In this document: in pieces, positions 1 through 5,017 of the stretch
Position numbering within the stretch: position 1 is the first letter of the stretch
Layout of the letters: every line of letters begins with the position of its first letter
Assembly (NCBI GenBank): GCA_021780055.1
Contig: JAJXZM010000387.1
Coordinates: 1-5,921 of the forward strand
DNA length: 5,921 bases
Reading direction: 5' to 3'
Origin: Acidobacteriota bacterium
Lineage (GTDB): Bacteria > Acidobacteriota > Terriglobia > UBA7540
The notes under the pieces: generated by a model
Databases searched by the model: none
What the model was told of the DNA's origin: nothing
Seen by the model: the letters and a program-made list of their open reading frames with translations, nothing else
Translations under genes and position numbers: made by a program

Positions 1-914
1 CCACCATGGAAACGGACCCGAGCGGCGCCGTGCAATGGGACGTGGTTAATGGTCCGTGGGGACAGGTGTGGCAGCAGACAGGCACGCGGCAATCGCAGGT
101 GTTCGCGGGGATGGATTGGCAGGTCAACGACCCCTTGATGCCTTCGGCCACGCGCGAATACAGCGACGGCCTCGGCCGCTGGATGACCCCCGACCCCGGC
201 GGCACGAAGGTGGTCAGCCTTGCAAACCCGCAGACGTGGAATATGTACGCGTACGTCACCGACAACCCCACCACGCTCAACGATCCCAGCGGCCTCCATG
301 GGACATGCAGCGCCCAAGTCGCCAATGAGAACGGCGGCTGCGAGGCCGCGGACCCCAACAACGTTCAGGACTCCACGCTCGTCGACGGGGCGTTCAACGC
401 GCTCAATGCCCTCGTGGATGAGGCAGCCACAACGCAGGCCGCAGCGGATACCCTGATCGCAAGCGGCGCGGCGAAAGAGCAGCCTCACAGCGAATCAATC
501 AACCTGGCTTACGAGGTCGCGTGCTCACACTCTGTGCAGGGATGCAAGGCTGGCCAGAAAGTGCAGGTCAGGTACGTAGGCTTCACGTTCAACGTGCAGA
601 TTACGGGCGACCCGTTCGACCCCGCGTCTCTACCGGCGGGCGATTTCAAGGACCCTGCCCTGTTCAACGCCATATTCCACAATGGATCGAATGACTCGTA
701 TTACCTCACATCTGGGCTGGGGCTTTTTGGGCCAAATGTCCCACACGTCGTAAACCTGCCGCTTCCGGGAGGGGTCTCGGCCCATATTGACCATTTCGGG
801 CCGCTTAATCCGCTGCATTGGGGCGAAGCCGGGCTGTCCCTCTTTATAAACACGCGGGCCGAAGCAGGAAACGGCATTATAGAGACTTGCTCACCCGAAG
901 CGGGCTGCCAATGA
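1..914 (+). CDS. RHS repeat-associated core protein, C-terminal part with variable tip (5' end outside window)
   Basis: The frame is open at the left edge, so only the C-terminal part is present; the ATG at 6 is internal. Counting that Met as 1, residues 1-97 match the end of the RHS/YD-repeat core: REYSDGLGRWMTPDP at 50-64 (the usual R-Y-D-x-x-x-GR-x-x-x-DP signature), then NMYAYVTDNP at 79-88 and DPSGL at 93-97. RHS proteins form a large beta-cage shell that encloses a C-terminal tip, often a toxin exported for contact-dependent competition. The tip here begins after DPSGL and is about 205 residues (98-302). I do not recognise its family. It has an Ala-rich, probably helical start (about 125-158), then a beta-rich part, and a His-containing end (H247, HIDH at 260-263, H271). 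Cysteines at 101, 112, 173, 180, 295 and 301 could form disulfides, which fits an extracytoplasmic protein. The stop overlaps the ATG of the next gene. RHS identity is secure; toxin activity is inferred from architecture only. Confidence 0.9.
   Translation, partial: TMETDPSGAVQWDVVNGPWGQVWQQTGTRQSQVFAGMDWQVNDPLMPSATREYSDGLGRWMTPDPGGTKVVSLANPQTWNMYAYVTDNPTTLNDPSGLHGTCSAQVANENGGCEAADPNNVQDSTLVDGAFNALNALVDEAATTQAAADTLIASGAAKEQPHSESINLAYEVACSHSVQGCKAGQKVQVRYVGFTFNVQITGDPFDPASLPAGDFKDPALFNAIFHNGSNDSYYLTSGLGLFGPNVPHVVNLPLPGGVSAHIDHFGPLNPLHWGEAGLSLFINTRAEAGNGIIETCSPEAGCQ
6..45 (+). repeat. Direct repeat copy A (RHS core)
   Basis: This 40-base stretch of the RHS core matches 1532-1571 at 37 of 40 positions by eye. 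The first 26 bases are identical, three mismatches follow within four bases, and the last ten are identical. Both copies are read in the same frame (METDPSGAV, then WDV). The match may continue to the left beyond the window. Confidence 0.9.
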
Positions 915-1381
915 AAAACGTACGCAGCTTTATGCTGGCCACTGTAACGTGTCTCCTTTGTTCAGTCACACTCGCTGCACAGACGGTGACAGTTCGCGTA
1001 CGCGTCACCTACCTTAAGAACGGGGAGCCCGCGAAGCACCAACAGGTTACGTTGTACGCCGGCGATGTGTCACGAGCTTCTATCCCCAGACTCGACGGGA
1101 CGACCTCGTCGGCCGGAGTCGCGCTATTTCACCTCCGGAAGCCGCTGCCTAAGACCGTCTCCGTCGGCGTGGAGAACGGTCGCATTAGAGCCTGCGCATC
1201 TTGGGCAGGAAGCCCATTAGACGAAGTGCTGAAGCGCGGCGTCACAATCGGCGTTGACAAAGAGTTCGGTTCGGCGTGCAAAGGTGACCGCGGCCTCAAC
1301 AAGCGTCTGGCGGCGAAGCCGGGCGAGATCGTCATCTTCGTTCGAAAGCTGACCTGGTGGGACAACCTGAAGGAGTACTGA
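911..1381 (+). CDS. Small secreted beta-rich protein co-translated with the RHS gene; possible immunity or accessory protein
   Basis: The product is 156 residues. The ATG at 911 overlaps the upstream TGA as ATGA, which suggests translational coupling; no Shine-Dalgarno is visible. A longer in-frame start at 818 would bury the signal peptide behind 31 residues that overlap the RHS gene, so I reject it. Residues 1-24 look like a Sec signal peptide (K3 and R5, hydrophobic core MLATVTCLLCSVTL, cleavage probably after LAAQ). The mature protein opens with alternating strands (TVTVRVRVTYLKNGEPAKHQ), and a DGTTSSAGVALFHL stretch resembles transthyretin-like or carboxypeptidase-regulatory-like beta-sandwich domains. 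It ends with EIVIFVRKLTWWDNLKEY. There are mature cysteines in RACAS and SACKG. Its position directly after a variable RHS tip is where an immunity gene normally sits, but a signal peptide would put it outside the cytoplasm. Function is unproven; that this is a real gene is likely. Confidence 0.8.
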   Translation: MKNVRSFMLATVTCLLCSVTLAAQTVTVRVRVTYLKNGEPAKHQQVTLYAGDVSRASIPRLDGTTSSAGVALFHLRKPLPKTVSVGVENGRIRACASWAGSPLDEVLKRGVTIGVDKEFGSACKGDRGLNKRLAAKPGEIVIFVRKLTWWDNLKEY

Positions 1382-1477
1382 CACGGGGCTGGGCGGGTGG
1401 CGCATCCGTGAAGGGGGCTGCGGGGTCAAGGGAAAAATCGTGATGTTTTGTTTTGAGTGGCGGGGCAGAGGCTGAAC
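1382..1477. other. Short spacer between the small secreted gene and the RHS remnant
   Basis: A G-rich spacer with no clear terminator. The frame of the downstream RHS remnant reads GTG GCG GGG CAG AGG CTG from 1457, which gives VAGQRL and resembles the GQR motif that often precedes the RHS core end. RHS-derived sequence may therefore begin near 1457, just after an in-frame TGA at 1454-1456. Confidence 0.4.
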
Positions 1478-1531
1478 ATGGGCGGCGGCAGCGCTTACAT
1501 CGACCACGCGGACGCGATTGGTTCCACCGTC

Positions 1532-1571
1532 ATGGAAACGGACCCGAGCGGCGCCGTAGACTGGGACGTGG
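1532..1571 (+). repeat. Direct repeat copy B (RHS core remnant)
   Basis: Second copy of the 40-base repeat at 6-45, same orientation, about 1.5 kb downstream. It flanks the RHS tip plus the small gene on the right, so homologous recombination between the copies could delete or exchange that segment. The match ends abruptly after the WDV codons. Confidence 0.9.
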
Positions 1572-1577
1572 CGGGCG

Positions 1578-1620
1578 GCGCAGACCCCAAAGATCAGGAT
1601 CTGCGCAGCCCCGGTTTTTT
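1578..1620 (+). other. Stem-loop followed by a T-run, at the end of the RHS remnant
   Basis: A 7-bp perfect stem pairs GCGCAGA (1578-1584) with TCTGCGC (1600-1606) across a 15-base loop, and six T follow at 1615-1620. The T-run is eight bases from the stem, too far for a standard intrinsic terminator, so this is only terminator-like. It begins a few bases after RHS similarity ends, which hints that it belongs to sequence joined at the break. Confidence 0.3.
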
Positions 1621-1628
1621 GAGGGCGT

Positions 1629-1659
1629 AAGAACCGCAGGCCGCAAGGGCCTGCGCTAC
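1629..1659 (+). repeat. REP-like palindrome, copy 1
   Basis: The unit begins AAGAACCGC and ends CGCTAC. Inside, CGCAGGCC (1635-1642) pairs with GGCCTGCG (1648-1655) in a perfect 8-bp stem with loop GCAAG. The same frame of AAGAACCGC, palindrome and CGCTAC recurs at 1757-1793 with a different stem sequence, the compensated variation expected of dispersed REP-type elements. Family membership is judged from these two copies only. Confidence 0.5.
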
Positions 1660-1756
1660 AAACGTATGGTGACGAAGAAATATCGGTCGGAAAGAAACGG
1701 ACGCCGGAGTCGCGACATGGCGCTAGAATACAACACCGTGAGCAAACGTCAACGGG

Positions 1757-1793
1757 AAGAACCGCGGACCTCAGCCCCGGAGGTCCTCGCTAC
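1757..1793 (+). repeat. REP-like palindrome, copy 2
   Basis: Begins AAGAACCGC (1757-1765) and ends CGCTAC (1788-1793) like copy 1. Its stem is GGACCTC (1766-1772) with GAGGTCC (1780-1786), 7 perfect pairs around a 7-base loop. It lies in the same orientation as copy 1, about 100 bp downstream, with no gene between them. Confidence 0.45.
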
Positions 1794-2073
1794 CCGCTTG
1801 AAGTACAGACCCTGCGGCAATTAGTCGTTGTGCATGTGTCTGCGGGGCGTTATGCTCGGCTACATGGCGCTCGCTTACCCGCTGCCGCCCATGGACCCAT
1901 CCTGTGATCGCCCCGATTTGTCGGGACGCCATCCGTGCATACATTCCAGAATGCGGAACATATTTGCAACACGCGAGCGCGTAGCCTGCTCTCAACGCTG
2001 GGCTTTCGAAAAAGATAAGCTTTGCACTTACTGCGCAGACATCCACTTATGCATACCCAACCTATGTGATGAC
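1794..2073. other. Intergenic stretch with no supported gene
   Basis: With 1660-1756 this forms a gap of about 430 bp. Open frames on both strands here have no recognisable motif, no good ribosome binding site and unnatural composition. A loose dyad around 1943-1969 (TTCC and GGAA arms, TGCA at both ends) is imperfect. No convincing promoter for the acyltransferase gene stands out, although TTGCAC at 2022-2027 could be a -35 with only a poor -10. No tRNA is seen. Confidence 0.5.
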
Positions 2074-2079
2074 AAGGAG
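2074..2079 (+). promoter_or_regulatory. Shine-Dalgarno that fixes the acyltransferase start
   Basis: AAGGAG lies 7 bases before the ATG at 2087, near-ideal spacing. It sits downstream of the in-frame ATG at 2066, so it rules that earlier start out. Confidence 0.85.
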
Positions 2080-2086
2080 CACACTG

Positions 2087-3217
2087 ATGAACGATACGAA
2101 ATCAGGAAAGACAGCGTTGCACGTCGTCGCGACTTCCGAGCGCGTCATGTCCATTGACGCTCTGCGCGGTTTTGACATGTTCTGGATTGCCGGCGGCGCT
2201 CCGTTTGTGGTGGAATTTTTCAGGCTGTTTGCCAATCCTCTGCCGCCCTGGCTTGGCGGGCAGTTTGAGCACACTCCCTGGATAGGTTTCAATTTCTGGG
2301 ACATTATCATGCCTCTCTTCCTCTTTATTGTAGGAGTGGCCATGCCTTTCTCGGTCGGCAAACGCGTGGAGCGGGGCGACAGCCGCCTCAGCATTTACCG
2401 CAAAGTGGCCTCCCGCGTGGTCATCCTTTGGATTCTGGGCATGGTGGCGCAGGGGCACCTGCTGCTCTTTACCCTGGGTAATTTTCAGATTTACAGCAAC
2501 ACGCTGCAATCGATTGCCGCCGGCTACCTCATCTCCTCGATTGCGCTGATGGAAATGCCGGTCCGCTGGCAGGCAGGACTGGCGGTGGGGTTGCTGGTGG
2601 TCTTCTGGGCGCTGATGCGCTTTGTCCCGGTGCCGGGCGTTGGGGCCGGTGTTCTTACTCCGCAGGGCAACCTGGCCATGTGGGTTGACACCGTCATCCT
2701 CGGCCGCTTCCGCGACGGCACCAACTATACCTGGATTCTCAGCAGCCTGGGCTTCGGCGCCACCACGCTGATGGGTGTGATGGCGGGCCACCTGCTGCGC
2801 GGTCCCAAGCCCAAGGAGCGGAAAGCGCTGCTGCTGGCGGTGTCCGGCGTGGCGTGCCTCTTTGCGGGCTGGCTATGGGGCTTCGAGTTCCCCATCATCA
2901 AGCACATCTGGACAAGTTCCATGGTGCTCTGGTCGGGTGGCTGGTGCCTGCTGCTGCTGGCCCTGTTCTACTATGTGATTGACGTGCTGGGCTACCGGCG
3001 CTGGTCGTTCTTCTTCATGGTGTTCGGCATGAACGCCATCGTTGCCTATATCGCCCCGGACCTCATCCCCTTCAAGACCATTAGCCGCACGCTTTTTGCT
3101 GGCCTCGGCGCGCACCTGGGAATCTTCGGCAGCTTCCTGGTCGCCGCCGGAACTGTAGGCATTCTCTGGTTTGGACTCTATTACATGTTCCGTAACAAGA
3201 CATTCGTGCGGATTTAG
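2087..3217 (+). CDS. Polytopic membrane acyltransferase, HGSNAT/NagX-like (DUF5009-type)
   Basis: The product is 376 residues. After a cytoplasmic start of about 22 residues comes MSIDALRGFDMFW (21-33), the conserved entry of this family. Next is FEHTPWIGFNFWDIIMP (60-76), which aligns with the region of human HGSNAT carrying its active-site histidine; the equivalent here is H62. A central loop with LTPQGNLAMWVDTVILG (190-206) and KHIWTSSMVLWSGG (272-285) also fit the family. I count about ten hydrophobic segments: near 28-46, 70-89, 108-127, 138-157, 163-181, 218-237, 247-264, 277-300, 306-325 and 346-367. HGSNAT moves acetyl from cytosolic acetyl-CoA across the membrane to terminal glucosamine; bacterial relatives (COG4299) are thought to acylate sugars in peptidoglycan recycling or glycan use, but the substrate here cannot be read from sequence. 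It has its own ribosome binding site and a terminator, so it is probably monocistronic. It appears intact. Confidence 0.88.
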   Translation: MNDTKSGKTALHVVATSERVMSIDALRGFDMFWIAGGAPFVVEFFRLFANPLPPWLGGQFEHTPWIGFNFWDIIMPLFLFIVGVAMPFSVGKRVERGDSRLSIYRKVASRVVILWILGMVAQGHLLLFTLGNFQIYSNTLQSIAAGYLISSIALMEMPVRWQAGLAVGLLVVFWALMRFVPVPGVGAGVLTPQGNLAMWVDTVILGRFRDGTNYTWILSSLGFGATTLMGVMAGHLLRGPKPKERKALLLAVSGVACLFAGWLWGFEFPIIKHIWTSSMVLWSGGWCLLLLALFYYVIDVLGYRRWSFFFMVFGMNAIVAYIAPDLIPFKTISRTLFAGLGAHLGIFGSFLVAAGTVGILWFGLYYMFRNKTFVRI

Positions 3218-3229
3218 CGGCCGTGGGTC

Positions 3230-3272
3230 GTCGCATACGTCGCACCTTTTGCGATGTATGCGACCCTTCTTT
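3230..3272 (+). terminator. Intrinsic terminator after the acyltransferase gene
   Basis: Bases 3230-3244 pair with 3250-3264 in a 15-bp stem with one G-T wobble (3239 with 3255) and a 5-base loop CCTTT. The tail CCTTCTTT is pyrimidine-rich rather than a pure T-run. It starts 13 bases after the stop codon. The stem is nearly symmetrical, so it may also work for the opposite strand, although no gene is seen there. Confidence 0.7.
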
Positions 3273-3622
3273 CGCAACATTAACGGACGGGGCTGGCGCA
3301 GAGGCGGTTTCTGTCTCTGCGATCCCGCAGGGAATGGCTTTGATCGGTCGTCAGGCGGCGAAGCTGAGCGGGGTTAGAATGGCGCGGGAAAGAATTATGA
3401 ATTGTGAATGATGAAGGATGAAAAAGGCATTGGGGAGTGATGAGTGGCGCTGCAGCTAAGGGACCACGATGGATCAGGTGGAATGAAGAGAAGCAAGTGC
3501 CTCTCGCTTCGCGAGACCGCAGATAGTACAAGGCGACCATTCGCGCCAGCCGTGCACACACGCTAGCGGTGAGCACTGACCTCTGCAATCAGTGCGCAAT
3601 TTGTATCCGCAGCGAAAGACCG
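3273..3622. other. Intergenic stretch with small hairpins, no supported gene
   Basis: No convincing coding frame on either strand. Three modest stem-loops are visible: CGCAGAG/CTCTGCG (3297-3303 with 3315-3321), TCTCGC/GCGAGA with a 3-base loop (3502-3507 with 3511-3516), and GCACTGA/TCAGTGC (3573-3579 with 3589-3595). None has a T-run. A degenerate heptad repeat lies inside. The open frames here have repetitive, low-information translations. Confidence 0.5.
3392..3426 (+). repeat. Degenerate heptad tandem repeat
   Basis: Five consecutive 7-base units start with GAA: GAATTAT, GAATTGT, GAATGAT, GAAGGAT and GAAAAAG. The stretch is clearly AT-richer than its surroundings. Related GAGTGAT and GAGTGGC units follow at 3435-3448 but out of phase. 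It resembles the short heptameric tandem repeats found between genes in several environmental bacterial phyla. Confidence 0.55.
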
Positions 3623-3652
3623 TTGCAATCTCGTTGGCATCCGAGTTAATAT
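3623..3652 (+). promoter_or_regulatory. Possible sigma70-type promoter for the bactofilin gene
   Basis: TTGCAA (3623-3628) and TAATAT (3647-3652) are separated by 18 bases; each matches 4 of 6 consensus positions. Transcription would begin near 3659, leaving a leader of about 60 bases. That leader includes a small GGCGG/CCGCC hairpin (3674-3678 with 3685-3689) upstream of the ribosome binding site. Confidence 0.4.
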
Positions 3653-3703
3653 GCACATCGACGGGGGGCGGCAGGCGGTCTTTTCCGCCATCATTACAAT
3701 GCC

Positions 3704-3708
3704 AGGAG
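3704..3708 (+). promoter_or_regulatory. Shine-Dalgarno of the bactofilin gene
   Basis: AGGAG lies 9 bases before the ATG at 3718, supporting the long form of the protein. Confidence 0.75.
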
Positions 3709-3717
3709 TAACTTATT

Positions 3718-4236
3718 ATGTGGTGGGAAAAGGAAAAAAAGTCGCAACCCAGTGTCCCCTCCGTTCAGCCGGCCGTTCCCGTATCCTCAGTTAATTCAAA
3801 GGTGGAGAACCGTATGCCTGAAAGCATTCGAAGAGATAGCAGTGTAAGTTCCCAGGGCCAGGTGCAGGCCACTATCGGCCGCTCGATTATATTGAAGGGA
3901 GAATTGTCCGCTAATGAAGATCTGGTGATCGAGGGGCAGTTCGATGGCACCGTGAATCTGCAGGACCATTGCCTGACGATCGGGGCAACCGGCAAGGTGA
4001 AGGCAGAAATTCAGGCCCGGCAGGTGGTGATTTACGGGACTGTAAACGGAAATGTCAGCGCGCGCGAGAAGATTGACGTGCGGCGCACCGGCAACGTGAC
4101 CGGTGACTTGACCTCGGCCAGCATCTCCATTGAGGAAGGGGCCTATTTCAAAGGCAGCATCGACATCCTTCGCGAGGGAAAAACGGAAGAGCGCTCGTCC
4201 CTGGTTGCTGCGGCCCCGCTCGAAAGCGACGACTAG
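3718..4236 (+). CDS. Bactofilin (polymer-forming cytoskeletal protein)
   Basis: The product is 172 residues, typical for the family. The core spans roughly 51-150 and shows the repeating right-handed beta-helix pattern: SIILKGELSANEDLVIEGQF (56-75), then turns of hydrophobic residues with G and N at corners (LTIGATGKVKAEI, VVIYGTVNGNVSA, IDVRRTGNVTGDL, ISIEEGAYFKGSI). Bactofilins polymerise without nucleotide into filaments at the inner face of the membrane and scaffold cell-wall enzymes or polar structures. The N-terminus (1-50) is polar, Ser/Pro/Val-rich and probably disordered, and opens MWWEKEKKSQ. Aromatic residues followed by lysines at the very start fit the short membrane-targeting tail described for bactofilins. 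The C-terminal tail (from about 152) is also flexible and acidic at the end. A second possible start lies at 3814. It leads a cluster with a methyltransferase-like gene and a secreted protein. Confidence 0.95.
   Translation: MWWEKEKKSQPSVPSVQPAVPVSSVNSKVENRMPESIRRDSSVSSQGQVQATIGRSIILKGELSANEDLVIEGQFDGTVNLQDHCLTIGATGKVKAEIQARQVVIYGTVNGNVSAREKIDVRRTGNVTGDLTSASISIEEGAYFKGSIDILREGKTEERSSLVAAAPLESDD
3801..3816 (+). promoter_or_regulatory. Possible internal ribosome binding site and start within the bactofilin gene
   Basis: GGTGGAG (3801-3807) is followed after 6 bases by an in-frame ATG (3814-3816, Met33). Starting here would give 140 residues with the whole beta-helix core but without the MWWEKEKK tail. 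The motif could be chance, since the stretch also encodes KVENRM. Confidence 0.35.
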
Positions 4237-4369
4237 GATTCCACGCCTGCTTCTCGAATCACTCGACCGGCCGCGCTGAAGTCGTTCCTGTTGTGTTAAC
4301 CTGAAAGCTGATGCTCTTTTTCCGGCCACGCCAGCGAATCGATTTCAGCGGAGCAGTTTGGGTTTGCCG

Positions 4370-5017
4370 ATGTTCTCAGTAAAGACGCAGGAGGGCTCGC
4401 GCAAGAAGTCTCCTTCAGACGGCGGCGCGTCAATCCCGAGCCAGGCGCTCCAGTGGATCTGGAACTTCCTGCAGGACGTCGCGGACCCGATGGTGCTGGA
4501 TTGCGCGACCGTTTCATCCTCAACGGTTGGCGTCCTGATCAAGCGCCACGCCAAAGTTTACGTTGCGGACCTGATTGGGCCCTTGCAGCGTGGCGATCCC
4601 GCCTTCTGGCGGCAGGAGGGCAAGCAGACCCTCTTCTGTCTGGACAGGCTGCTCAGCGAAATTCCGGCCATCCCGCCGGCATCTCTCAGCCTGGTTTGCT
4701 GCTGGCACCTGCTCGATCTTGTTCCGCGTGACGCCGCTCCTGTGCTTGTCCGGGCGCTTCTTTCGCTTCTTGGCCCAGGCGGCATCTTCTTCTGTTTTCT
4801 CCGCGAGCCCAATCTTACAGTGGGGAAAGAAGGGCGGTGGTGGCTCGAGAGCCTCACAACGCTCGGCGGGTATGGCGAGGATTCCGGCCAGTTTCCTTAT
4901 ACGCCGTTGTCAAACCGGGAGATTGAAAAGCTGACGGCCGGCTACAGCCTGAAAACCTTTCTTACCCGTTCACACCGGCGGGAAGTCGTGGTTTTGAAAC
5001 CCAAAGAAGGAAACTAG
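4370..5017 (+). CDS. Methyltransferase-like protein with degenerate SAM-binding motif
   Basis: The product is 215 residues from the ATG at 4370. TTG codons at 4358 and 4364 are alternatives; the GGAG at 4350-4353 is 4 bases from the first, 10 from the second and 16 from the ATG, so the start is not settled. The layout follows the class I (Rossmann-fold) SAM-dependent methyltransferases: a strand and loop VLDCATVSSSTVG (42-54) at motif I, VYVADL ending in an acidic residue (D67) at motif II, LSLVCCWHLLDLVP (106-119) at motif IV, then a helix and GPGGIFFCFL (135-144) at the usual PGG turn. The Gly-rich signature (D-x-G-x-G-x-G) is lost: the loop reads DCATVSSS. It may therefore bind SAM poorly, bind something else, or be a structural protein. 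The gene lies 133 bp after the bactofilin stop, and its TAG directly abuts the next ATG. No signal peptide, so cytoplasmic. The gene is secure; the function is tentative. Confidence 0.75.
   Translation: MFSVKTQEGSRKKSPSDGGASIPSQALQWIWNFLQDVADPMVLDCATVSSSTVGVLIKRHAKVYVADLIGPLQRGDPAFWRQEGKQTLFCLDRLLSEIPAIPPASLSLVCCWHLLDLVPRDAAPVLVRALLSLLGPGGIFFCFLREPNLTVGKEGRWWLESLTTLGGYGEDSGQFPYTPLSNREIEKLTAGYSLKTFLTRSHRREVVVLKPKEGN
5005..5011 (+). promoter_or_regulatory. Shine-Dalgarno of the terminal secreted-protein gene
   Basis: AGAAGGA lies 6 bases before the ATG at 5018 and within the last codons of the upstream gene, consistent with co-transcription. Confidence 0.8.

Larger units (their letters stand above)
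1478..1630 (+). pseudogene. Orphan RHS core fragment (50 codons), truncated
   Basis: Translation from the ATG at 1478 gives AYIDHADAIGST, then METDPSGAVDWDV, the segment of RHS core that in the complete gene leads into the window start. The fragment reads GSTVMETD where the upstream copy reads STMETD, so the two differ by one inserted codon as well as base changes. RHS similarity stops at about 1571. The frame then runs through unrelated sequence (AGGADPKDQDLRS) to a TAA at 1628-1630. The conserved GRW-DPD and NMYAY-DPSGL signatures are missing, so it cannot make a working core. This is either a displaced core end left after tip exchange or a decaying partial duplication. Its start is uncertain (1457 GTG is also possible), and it is probably not expressed as a useful protein. 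Confidence 0.75.

Noticed and set aside
818..910. Longer in-frame start for the small secreted gene
   Set aside because: It would add 31 charged residues before the signal peptide and overlap the RHS gene extensively; the ATG at 911 fits the ATGA coupling.
1453..1824. Arg-rich 123-codon open frame
   Set aside because: Out of frame with the RHS remnant, Arg/Gly-rich translation typical of a GC-rich shadow, and it crosses two palindromes.
1943..1969. Possible operator-like dyad (TTCC and GGAA arms)
   Set aside because: The inner and outer arms have different centres, so the symmetry is imperfect and no matching promoter is seen.
2022..2057. Possible promoter for the acyltransferase gene (TTGCAC with a TATGCA-like -10)
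   Set aside because: The -10 is poor and the spacing is too long for confidence.
2066..2086. Earlier ATG for the acyltransferase gene
   Set aside because: The strong AAGGAG lies after it and is ideally placed for the ATG at 2087.
1828..2157. 109-codon open frame upstream of the acyltransferase gene
   Set aside because: No ribosome binding site, no recognisable motif, and it overlaps the real gene start in another frame.
2102..2791. 229-codon open frame on the minus strand
   Set aside because: Antisense to a conserved membrane protein; its His/Arg/Glu-rich translation is the mirror of hydrophobic codons.
3280..3588. 102-codon minus-strand open frame in the intergenic stretch
   Set aside because: No motif, no ribosome binding site, and it reads through the heptad repeat and hairpins.
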